Shown here: positions 43,493 through 50,366 of the stretch, in pieces
How the letters are laid out: each line of letters opens with the position of its first letter
How positions within the stretch are numbered: position 1 is the first letter of the stretch
NCBI GenBank assembly: GCA_964502145.1
Contig: CAZCVI010000040.1
Location: forward strand, 1-61,850
DNA: 61,850 nucleotides
Direction of reading: 5' to 3'
From: CAZCVI01 sp964502145
GTDB lineage: Bacteria; Acidobacteriota; Aminicenantia; UBA2199
Translations under genes and position numbers: made by a program
The notes under the pieces: generated by a model
Database searches by the model: none
What the model was told of the DNA's origin: nothing
Seen by the model: the letters and a program-made list of their open reading frames with translations, nothing else

Positions 43493-45342
43493 AGGACCTT
43501 TACCCCCTTCTTTCTTTTCAGCAAGCGTCTTTCTTTATCTTCTTCCTTCTTTTCAGAGAATATCTTTTTATTGATAATATATTGCTGGCCCACTTGCAAC
43601 AGGTTGGATATGAACCAATACAGGTTCAAGCCCGAAGAATAATTCATAAACAGGACAACCATCACTACCGGCATGATATACATCAATTTTTTCTGCGTGC
43701 TGTCACCTGTCGAAGGAGTCATCATTGAGACCACGATTTGCGTCGCGCCCATCAGGATAGGCAATACGTAATAGGGGTCTTTGATCGACAGGTCGTGAAT
43801 CCACAATATCCAGCCTTCATGGCGGAAATTGATGGAAACGGGCAACAAACTAAAAAAAGCAAATAAGATGGGCATCTGCAATAACAATGGTAAGCAACCA
43901 CCCGCTGGATTCACTTTCTCTTGCTTGTACATCGCCATTGTTTCTATATTCATCTGTTTCCGTTGTTCCGGGTCTTTCAGGTTTTTATATTTTTTCTTGA
44001 TCGCTTTCAGTTTCGGTTGCAACGTTGCCATTTTAGCCATGGACACGCTCGATGCATAGGTCAGTGGGAAGAGCAAGATTTTAATGAACACCGTAAAAAG
44101 CACCAGCGCCCAGCCAATATTGGGAATAAAGCCATAGATAAACATGATCCCTTTTAACAATAACTTGGCAATAAAGCCAAACAAGGACCAGCCGTAAGAG
44201 AGCAACGTGTTGGCTTCCGGATAGTTATGGTTTTGTTCCAATATCGCCATCATTTTTTCATCTTTCGGGCCCATGTACACTGATTCAGGATGTGTCATGA
44301 TGATATAAGAAAACAGCTTTTCCCCTTTCTGGGTTTTATCTTTGCCATCATTCGCAGTCTTCACAATCGCATATTTGACCTGTCTGAAATTATTCTGGGT
44401 TTTGAACATAATCGCGAAATAAGTCGTGTCAAAAGCAGCCCAGTAATAATTACCACCCAGGCCCCCACGCGATTGCCCCACTTTATTACCCGCGCCTTCG
44501 CCCTCAACCTTCATCTCGTTAAACAGTTTTGACTCTACCTTGCCCGTCGAGATATCCAACGCCGCCAACCGCAAGCTAGAAGACGTCTGGCGGATAGGGG
44601 AGACATTGTTTTCCAAATCCGGCCCAAAAATAATCGGCACATTCTCCACCGGTTTACCATTAATGACCATTGTATAGTCCACATTGACTACATAGCTATT
44701 ACTAAACAGCGTAAACCGTTTCGTTACCTTTATTTTCTTCGCCACATCGGCATACTGGAACATTATTTCATACCGTTGACTCTGTTTGCCAGTCAGATTC
44801 ACCTTCATGTCACCCGTGTATAAAAAATACTGCTGGTTGATTTCCCGCAGTGTCGGGTTATCTTCAAAGGGCGAGAAATAAAACGGGTAAATTTCATGCG
44901 CGCCGAATTTTTCATTGACCTTTGTCGAGATTAATTCCAGTGATTTTTTCGTGTCATCGTTGTACTTCTTGAAAATAAAGGACTTTAAACCAGCTCCCTT
45001 GTTCGTGAAGACCGCTCGATACAGTTCTGTTTCCACCACGATATCTTTATTGAATTGTTCCGCCAGATTTTCTTCCACCACCACTTGCGGGGCTTCTTCA
45101 ACCGATTTTTTCTCGTTTTTAGCGAAGATATCTGGGTTCTCGCCCGGTTTCGTGTCGTCGCCATTAACTGGCGCAGGCATTCCCGGTGTTGTTTGTCCCG
45201 TGGGGGATGTTTTTACCACTTCTTGCGTTGCCGTTGTCGCAGGCCGTTGCACGGGCTGTGGCTTGGGCATAAAAAATTGTTGGTACAGCATGATCACGAC
45301 GAACGATAATGCGACTGCCAATATTAAACGTTTTGTATCCAT
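43489..45342 (-). CDS. yidC: Membrane protein insertase YidC
   Basis: A 617-residue inner-membrane insertase; ATG 45342 is preferred because GAGGTGA lies before it and MDTKRLILAVALSFVVIMLY is the expected first membrane segment. A large periplasmic beta domain (about 80-350) shows the Gram-negative form. The conserved core helices are present: NIGWALVLFTVFIKILLFPL, LQPKLKAIKKKYKNLKDPEQ and GGCLPLLLQMPILFAFFSLL. It begins 2 bp after yidD stops. It inserts membrane proteins alone or with Sec. Confidence 0.97.
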   Translation of the reverse strand: MDTKRLILAVALSFVVIMLYQQFFMPKPQPVQRPATTATQEVVKTSPTGQTTPGMPAPVNGDDTKPGENPDIFAKNEKKSVEEAPQVVVEENLAEQFNKDIVVETELYRAVFTNKGAGLKSFIFKKYNDDTKKSLELISTKVNEKFGAHEIYPFYFSPFEDNPTLREINQQYFLYTGDMKVNLTGKQSQRYEIMFQYADVAKKIKVTKRFTLFSNSYVVNVDYTMVINGKPVENVPIIFGPDLENNVSPIRQTSSSLRLAALDISTGKVESKLFNEMKVEGEGAGNKVGQSRGGLGGNYYWAAFDTTYFAIMFKTQNNFRQVKYAIVKTANDGKDKTQKGEKLFSYIIMTHPESVYMGPKDEKMMAILEQNHNYPEANTLLSYGWSLFGFIAKLLLKGIMFIYGFIPNIGWALVLFTVFIKILLFPLTYASSVSMAKMATLQPKLKAIKKKYKNLKDPEQRKQMNIETMAMYKQEKVNPAGGCLPLLLQMPILFAFFSLLPVSINFRHEGWILWIHDLSIKDPYYVLPILMGATQIVVSMMTPSTGDSTQKKLMYIMPVVMVVLFMNYSSGLNLYWFISNLLQVGQQYIINKKIFSEKKEEDKERRLLKRKKGVKVL

Positions 45343-45344
45343 TA

Positions 45345-45617
45345 TTATTTCACCTCGATTGGTTTCTTTGAAATCCCGCCACTGGGGACGGATTCTGATT
45401 TTGTTCCTGGCACCGGGTCGTAGCCACCCGGATGAAAGGGATGGCACTTCAATATCCGGCGCATCCCCAGGGTTATGCCTTTAAAAATCCCATGCCGCTC
45501 TATTGCCTCGTACATATAACTGGAACAAGTAGGATAAAACCGACAATTGTTCCCCAAAAAAGGGGATATCCCCTTCTTATAGCCCAAAAGCAACAGCAGT
45601 AAAAACTTTTTTATCAT
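45345..45617 (-). CDS. yidD: YidD membrane protein insertion efficiency factor
   Basis: A 90-residue protein with the YidD core KKGISPFLGNNCRFYPTCSS and YMYEAIERHGIFKG, then LKCHPFHPGGYDPVP with the three conserved cysteines (NC, TC, KC). Lies between rnpA and yidC as usual. The C-terminal tail of about 20 residues is lineage-specific. Confidence 0.95.
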   Translation of the reverse strand: MIKKFLLLLLLGYKKGISPFLGNNCRFYPTCSSYMYEAIERHGIFKGITLGMRRILKCHPFHPGGYDPVPGTKSESVPSGGISKKPIEVK

Positions 45618-45633
45618 GTGTGACTGATCTTCT

Positions 45634-45973
45634 TCATATCTTCTTCATACTCTGTAAAAATAACTGCCTGACCTCCTCATGATTGGTCCGGTCAAACTTT
45701 TGTTTGGCCAAAATCCAGCAATCATAGGTCTTCGACCTGCCAATCTGGTCCTGATTTAATCTGAACCATTCTTTCAGCACCCGTTTTATATAATTCCGCT
45801 CCACTGCATTACCAACCTTACGATTGATGGACACGGCAAAACGATGATGAGCGTATTCATTCTCTAAAAAATAAAAAAAAAAAACGGTTTCTGATCTTTT
45901 TTCCTTTTTTCAGCATTTTTTTAAAGTCTGCTTCTCTGTTTATTCTTTGATTGACGGGGAATGTATAGGTCAT
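45634..45973 (-). CDS. rnpA: Ribonuclease P protein component, frameshifted at a homopolymer
   Basis: The ATG at 45973 reads MTYTFPVNQRINREADFKKM and LKKGKKIRNRFFF, the RnpA N-terminus, but runs into TGA after a run of 12 T's (45873-45884 on the plus strand). The remainder lies in another frame: ENEYAHHRFAVSINRKVGNA then VERNYIKRVLKEWFRLN, the RNR signature region. With 11 T's the joined protein is 112 residues, normal for RnpA, and reads RFFFYFLENEYAHH across the junction. Because RnpA is essential, a sequencing error or slippage-tolerant homopolymer is more likely than loss. Confidence 0.88.
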
Positions 45974-46078
45974 GCGTCTAAGTCCAGTCAACGAACCGGG
46001 GACCGATAACCAGCACAGACATGCTTTTTTTATCCACCCACATGGTCGGGGATATAGGTTAACGATCCCAGGTATTCG

Positions 46079-46213
46079 TTATACTGTCAGCTTTTTCCGT
46101 CCTTTGCGCCTTCTGCGACTAAGTACGGTTCGGCCACCTTTACTGGACATCCTTTCTCTGAATCCATGCACTTTGGTTCTTCTGTGATTATTAGGTTGAA
46201 ATGTTCTTTTCAC
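46079..46213 (-). CDS. rpmH: 50S ribosomal protein L34
   Basis: A 44-residue protein starting at GTG 46213 with AAAGGAG upstream. It reads MKRTFQPNNHRRTKVHGFRE followed by RMSSKGGRTVLSRRRRKGRK, unmistakably L34. It is the first gene of the rpmH-rnpA-yidD-yidC-jag-mnmE-mnmG cluster; the gap to rnpA is 105 bp. A near-consensus promoter lies 33 bp upstream. Confidence 0.97.
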   Translation of the reverse strand: MKRTFQPNNHRRTKVHGFRERMSSKGGRTVLSRRRRKGRKKLTV

Positions 46214-46245
46214 GACAACTCCTTTCTATTTGAAATGTAAACTAT

Positions 46246-46274
46246 AATATATAAAAAAAAGCAGTTGTTGTCAA
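46246..46274 (-). promoter_or_regulatory. Sigma70-type promoter of rpmH
   Basis: On the minus strand TTGACA (46274-46269), a 17-bp spacer and TATATT (46251-46246), 32 bp before the rpmH GTG. It sits in the short gap after the phosphatase gene, so the ribosomal cluster can be transcribed independently of the regulatory cassette. Confidence 0.75.
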
Positions 46275-46277
46275 GTC

Positions 46278-47546
46278 TTACTTTACTTTCAATAGGATTA
46301 AAGTGAAATCATCGCGAAATTTTACATGTTGACTGAACTCGGTAATTTCCACGAAAAGAGCAGCAGTAATAGCTTGAGCGGTTAAATGACTGTTTTTTTT
46401 GACAAATTTAATAATCGCGTCCAAACCGAATTCTTCGCCCGCTTTATTTTCAACTTCCGTCACCCCGTCCGTAAAAGCCACCAGAATATCCCCCGCTTTT
46501 AATTGCAGCGTCTCTTTTTCATACACCGCATCTTCCATGAAGCCCGTCAAACATCCCCCCGAGTTAAGCCGACAGATTTCCCCGTTCGTCGAGATCAACA
46601 CGGGTTCCACATGTCCCGCGTTAACATAGGTCACCGTCTTTTCTTTTTCATCCAGGAGCATCCAAAACAGCGTGATAAAACGATTGCCCTTGGTAAAATC
46701 ATAGATCAAGGCATTGGCCTTGGAAATAAATTTCCCCTCCTCGAACATGTACAGGTCATTGAGCGAACGAAAGATCGCCTGTGAAGAAGCCGCCAATAAA
46801 GCTGCGGACAATCCTTTGCCTTCCACATCGGCAATCAGGATCGGTAATTGTCCCTTGCGTTCTTTTAAAATATCAAAATAATCCCCGCCCACCTCATGAA
46901 TAGGTTCATAGATAACCGCTATTTCAAAGTTTTCCAGTACTGGAACCGATTGTGGTAACAGTGACAATTGGATATCGCGGGCAATTTTTAACTCGTGTTC
47001 CATCCGTTTGCTCTCAATCAACTGGTTGATCAGGATGGCATTTTCAATGGCACTCAGAGAAAACTTGGAAACCAAAAAGGCATACTCGATGTTTTCCGTG
47101 GTTAATTCTTGTTTATTTAATTTTGCGCCTAGCCCCACCATCGTGCGCCGCGTTTCTGTTTCCGAGACATTGATCAGGTACCTGATCTTGTGGGTTTCTA
47201 AAAAATCTTTTATCTCCGCTTGTTCCGGCGTCAGGTCATCCGTAGTGATGAAGGACCATTCGCTGGCCATTTTTTTGGTTGTTTTACGAAAGGCTTTCGC
47301 TTCCTCTTCCGTGGTTTGGAACCCGCGTTTTTTAAAGAGCTTGTTCTCCGAATCCATCAAGAACAGACGGGAAATACCCAGTTGTCCCATCAGTGTAGAG
47401 AAAAAAATACGGATGATATTATCTACTTCAAAGGAAGAATAGATTGAATCGGAGAATTCGTAGATAGAATTGAACTGGAAATTCTTGCGTGCCAGTTCCT
47501 TTTTCAGACGGTCGACTTTTGAGTCTTCAACTTGATCATTTCGCAT
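46278..47546 (-). CDS. RsbU/SpoIIE-type PP2C phosphatase with GAF-like domain
   Basis: A 422-residue protein. The N-terminal about 180 residues look GAF-like (FEVDNIIRIFFSTLMGQLGI), preceded by a short coiled coil. The C-terminal phosphatase carries the family sequence ELKIARDIQLSLLPQSVPVL, the metal-binding VGGDYFDI and LIADVEGKGLSAALLAA and the closing DGVTEVEN and FRDDFTLILL. It would dephosphorylate the STAS protein encoded two genes upstream and so release it to bind the anti-sigma factor. It overlaps the RsbW-like gene by 43 bp. Confidence 0.92.
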   Translation of the reverse strand: MRNDQVEDSKVDRLKKELARKNFQFNSIYEFSDSIYSSFEVDNIIRIFFSTLMGQLGISRLFLMDSENKLFKKRGFQTTEEEAKAFRKTTKKMASEWSFITTDDLTPEQAEIKDFLETHKIRYLINVSETETRRTMVGLGAKLNKQELTTENIEYAFLVSKFSLSAIENAILINQLIESKRMEHELKIARDIQLSLLPQSVPVLENFEIAVIYEPIHEVGGDYFDILKERKGQLPILIADVEGKGLSAALLAASSQAIFRSLNDLYMFEEGKFISKANALIYDFTKGNRFITLFWMLLDEKEKTVTYVNAGHVEPVLISTNGEICRLNSGGCLTGFMEDAVYEKETLQLKAGDILVAFTDGVTEVENKAGEEFGLDAIIKFVKKNSHLTAQAITAALFVEITEFSQHVKFRDDFTLILLKVK

Positions 47547-47941
47547 GTATTGACGTTTCCCGTGGTTTGATATTCAACCGAATCCATGATGCGGCGCATC
47601 AGTTCAACACCCAGACCGCCTTTTGCGCCCGCTTTGATCATGCGGTTCAGATTGACGCCAACCTTACTCAGTATCGGAGGTACACCCGTAAAGATGATCT
47701 TGATTTTCATTGCATCCGGGGAGGTGTAAAATTCCAGTTTGATATCTTCATCCATTATATTTTTATAGGAGTGCTTGATGACGTTCGTAATAGCTTCGTC
47801 GATGGCCAAAGCTATTTTCCTCGCGTCCGAAGGGCTGAATTGATGGATGGTGGCGATATGATTGGTGAGGTCCACCACCATTTTAAGTAATTCCGTCCTT
47901 GACGGGATAGAGATCGATAGTTCTGGTTTTTTAGGAAACAT
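47504..47941 (-). CDS. RsbW-like HATPase (anti-sigma factor kinase family)
   Basis: A 145-residue GHKL-fold protein. The N box is intact (IALAIDEAITNVIKHSY) and the glycine-rich lid is present (GAKGGLGVELMRRIMDSVEY). The G1 box, normally with an Asp that contacts adenine, reads KIKIIFTGVPPIL without an Asp, so ATP binding or kinase activity may be weakened. In partner switching, such proteins hold a sigma factor or another target and phosphorylate the STAS partner. It overlaps both neighbours. Confidence 0.85.
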   Translation of the reverse strand: MFPKKPELSISIPSRTELLKMVVDLTNHIATIHQFSPSDARKIALAIDEAITNVIKHSYKNIMDEDIKLEFYTSPDAMKIKIIFTGVPPILSKVGVNLNRMIKAGAKGGLGVELMRRIMDSVEYQTTGNVNTCEMIKLKTQKSTV

Positions 47942-48284
47942 TGTTAAATTTACCGACGGCCAAAGCCTCGTCTTCTAAAAATTCATAGATTTCAGTGAAA
48001 CCCACCAGGTCAAAAATCTCATAGACCCGCTCGCTGACACTGCACAACTTTATGTCTCCACCTTTTTCGCGAATTTCATCCAGATAGCCCATGATGATAC
48101 CCATCCCGGCTGAGCTGATGTAATTGAGTTCCTTGCAGTTAACAACTACATTGTACTGATTGCTGGCAATTAATTTGAGCATCTCCTTCTCAAATCGCTC
48201 TACATTATGCGCATCCAGATGACCTTTAGGGTAAATAACAGCGGCGTTCTCTACCACTTTGGACCTGATATAAAAAGATTTCAT
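47931..48284 (-). CDS. STAS anti-sigma factor antagonist (RsbV/SpoIIAA-like)
   Basis: A 117-residue STAS protein: AAVIYPKGHLDAHNVERFEK at the start and NCKELNYISSAGMGIIMGYL with the phosphorylatable Ser of the ISSAGMG loop, then LVGFTEIYEFLEDEALAV. Phosphorylation by the kinase partner and dephosphorylation by the SpoIIE-type phosphatase should switch its binding. It overlaps the HATPase gene by 11 bp and is first in the cassette. Confidence 0.92.
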   Translation of the reverse strand: MKSFYIRSKVVENAAVIYPKGHLDAHNVERFEKEMLKLIASNQYNVVVNCKELNYISSAGMGIIMGYLDEIREKGGDIKLCSVSERVYEIFDLVGFTEIYEFLEDEALAVGKFNNVS

Positions 48285-48494
48285 GCGTGACTCCCGGATA
48301 ATATTCGTGTCATTCGCGGCATTCGCGTCTCAACTCGTATCTTTCTTGATTCAATTTTTTTTTCTTCCATATGGATCATATTTTAATATATATTTCGATA
48401 TTTTTCAATTTTTTTTTGCTTGCGATCTTTTTTTTTAAGAAGAATCCATGGTTTTTCTCCCCAAATTTTTCTCGCCGCCCCTCTTTTTTCTCTT

Positions 48495-48866
48495 TCATTC
48501 TACCACCACAAAGGCCACTGCATTCGTTTTGGTGTGAGAAATAGACAGATAGATATGGTGCAGTTGGACATTTTTAAAAAATTCCTGTGTTTTACCCGTC
48601 AGCGTGATTTCCGGTTTTCCCAACAGGTCGTTGGTCACAGAAATTTCATCCCACCGCATTCCATAGCGCCATCCCGTACCCAATGCCTTAAAAAAAGCTT
48701 CTTTGGCAGCAAAACGGGCGGCAAAATGAATTTCCGCGCTGTGTTTGGAACGGCAATAAGAAATTTCCAACTGGCTGAACACTGTTTCGATAAAACGGTC
48801 GCCCCGATCGACCATCTTTTTTATCCGGGCAATATCAACAATATCCACACCAATACCTTTTACCAT
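48495..48866 (-). CDS. acpS: Holo-[acyl-carrier-protein] synthase AcpS
   Basis: A 123-residue phosphopantetheinyl transferase. It starts MVKGIGVDIVDIARIKKMVD with the Mg-binding Asp, and has the second motif ARFAAKEAFFKALGTGW with its catalytic Glu and Lys; the closing LSISHTKTNAVAFVVVE is typical. It attaches 4'-phosphopantetheine from CoA to acyl carrier protein. AGGAGA lies 11 bases before the ATG. About 210 bp separate it from the STAS gene. Confidence 0.95.
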   Translation of the reverse strand: MVKGIGVDIVDIARIKKMVDRGDRFIETVFSQLEISYCRSKHSAEIHFAARFAAKEAFFKALGTGWRYGMRWDEISVTNDLLGKPEITLTGKTQEFFKNVQLHHIYLSISHTKTNAVAFVVVE

Positions 48867-49087
48867 GGAAACACAATCTCCTAATGTCCGACACGAGCTA
48901 ATATGTCCAAAATAACCGGGTTCCCCGGCAGAGTCATTCAGAATCTCCTATTATATTATTTTATCCGCAAAGGTGCAAGAGGTAACGCGGATTTTAATAC
49001 CAGTTTGTAAAAAATTCTGCAAAATCCACCAGACATGGCACTGTTTTTGATTCACTGCCAGTTCATTGGAAGTATTGTAAAAGCCTG

Positions 49088-49192
49088 TGGGAAGTATGGG
49101 AGGTATGGGAATTATGGGAATTATGGGAGGAATGGGAATATTTCTGTTTTTCCCATACTTCCCATACCTCCCGTACTTCCCATTATTCCCAT
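49088..49192. repeat. Word-armed hairpin element E4
   Basis: Left arm TGGGAAGTATGGGAGGTATG continues with more units to 49140; right arm TCCCATACTTCCCATACCTC continues to 49192. The two are complementary arrays of the word TGGGAAKTA. The CCGCCAAGTT termini seen in E1 and E2 are not evident. The region 48867-49087 holds no other feature I can name. Confidence 0.8.
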
Positions 49193-49252
49193 TGGTGGTG
49201 TTCCTGATAGAATGGGTATGACTGTAAAAAAAAAGGTTGTTGTGGAACTCAT

Positions 49253-49280
49253 TTGAAAATATTTTTTTTTCGTATATAAT
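49253..49280 (+). promoter_or_regulatory. Promoter of the lipoprotein-barrel operon
   Basis: TTGAAA at 49253, a 16-bp spacer and TATAAT at 49275-49280, 21 bp before the GTG start with its GGAGG site. Confidence 0.65.
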
Positions 49281-49301
49281 ATATTCCTTTGGAGGTTAAC
49301 C

Positions 49302-49712
49302 GTGAAAATAATATTAATACCACTTTTAATCATGGCTGTTTTGGGGGCCTGTTCCACACATCATCAATCTTCTGTCGAAACAGAGTATAAATTTGCCAAC
49401 AAACTGGCTGTCGAAGGCTTGTGGAAGGAAGCCCTGTATCGCTGGAATAAAGCGCTAGCCAACGGAAAAAATAATGCGGCCATCTACAACAACATGGCAG
49501 TCGCATTGGAAAAAATGGGTCGGTTTGAGGAGGCAGCTACCAATTATAAAAAAGCTCTGGCCATTGCCCCCGAAAGTTCCACCATCCAGGGAAATTACGA
49601 CAAGCTAACAAAGTACTTAAAAAACGAGGATGACCCAGAAGTAACAATGGAAAAAGATGAAAAAGACGATGTAAAAAAGAAAAGAGGAAAAAAAGATGAA
49701 GAATCGTTATAG
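49302..49712 (+). CDS. TPR lipoprotein
   Basis: A 136-residue protein starting at GTG 49302 (GGAGG upstream). The signal peptide ends in the lipobox VLGAC, so Cys16 would be lipidated. Two TPR units follow (AVEGLWKEALYRWNKALANG, AIYNNMAVALEKMGRFEEAA), then a charged low-complexity tail (EKDEKDDVKKKRGKKDEE). It probably anchors to the outer membrane and holds partners. It overlaps the next gene by 17 bp. Confidence 0.82.
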   Translation: MKIILIPLLIMAVLGACSTHHQSSVETEYKFANKLAVEGLWKEALYRWNKALANGKNNAAIYNNMAVALEKMGRFEEAATNYKKALAIAPESSTIQGNYDKLTKYLKNEDDPEVTMEKDEKDDVKKKRGKKDEESL

Positions 49713-50346
49713 AAACCATTTTATCCTTTATACAATGAGTGTACTGGTGGGGTTGGGAACGATATCATGGTTCTTACTCATGACCGGTTGTTCCCGTAAT
49801 ACCGGCAATCGAGTCCAGGTTATGGTGGAACTTCCTGCCCCCAATCTCGTGGATTTTGAAAAATTCGCTACCGTCCTATACAAAGATTTAACCCTGGAAG
49901 CGATCCCCCAAGGATTTGACCCCCTCAATGAAATTAACACCTTCTTCCTACAGGATTTGGGCCGCTCCATGAATAAAACAATCGCCCATTGGGAGAGAGA
50001 AAAACATGGCGAAATGGTCCCCACCAAATTGCTGATCATTTCTGGAAACTTGAAAGTAGATATCAAATCCAGAAGTAAAATCGAGGATGTCAAAGCAGAA
50101 GGCAAGCTAAAAAAGAAAAAAGAGTTTGTGACAGTGCAGCATTGGGAAATGACCCTATCGTTGATAATGACCGATGCCACCACCAACAAAGAGATCTTCA
50201 AAGAAGATTTTAAAGCCAAATTAGCCAATGTGGATTCCACCACTCCCAGGTTCAATTTTGAGAACCTGTTCTTTAAAGTAACGGGTGATTTTGTCAAGAA
50301 GATTACCCGGACCAAAAAAATGCAGCGCAGGTATATTATACTTTAA
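49696..50346 (+). CDS. Lipoprotein of unknown function
   Basis: A 216-residue protein with membrane segment and lipobox WFLLMTGC. The mature part mixes strands and helices (VDFEKFATVLYKDLTLEAIP, TKLLIISGNLKVDIKSRSKI) and reads like a small envelope assembly or LptE/DUF4410-like lipoprotein, but I cannot place it. Position between the TPR lipoprotein and the barrel protein suggests these three act together. Confidence 0.7.
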   Translation: MKNRYRNHFILYTMSVLVGLGTISWFLLMTGCSRNTGNRVQVMVELPAPNLVDFEKFATVLYKDLTLEAIPQGFDPLNEINTFFLQDLGRSMNKTIAHWEREKHGEMVPTKLLIISGNLKVDIKSRSKIEDVKAEGKLKKKKEFVTVQHWEMTLSLIMTDATTNKEIFKEDFKAKLANVDSTTPRFNFENLFFKVTGDFVKKITRTKKMQRRYIIL

Positions 50347-50366
50347 ACCGAGAGGATTGACGAAAA

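Noticed and set aside
45915..46217. Plus-strand frame across rpmH
   Set aside because: It is antisense to rpmH, which is certain on the minus strand.
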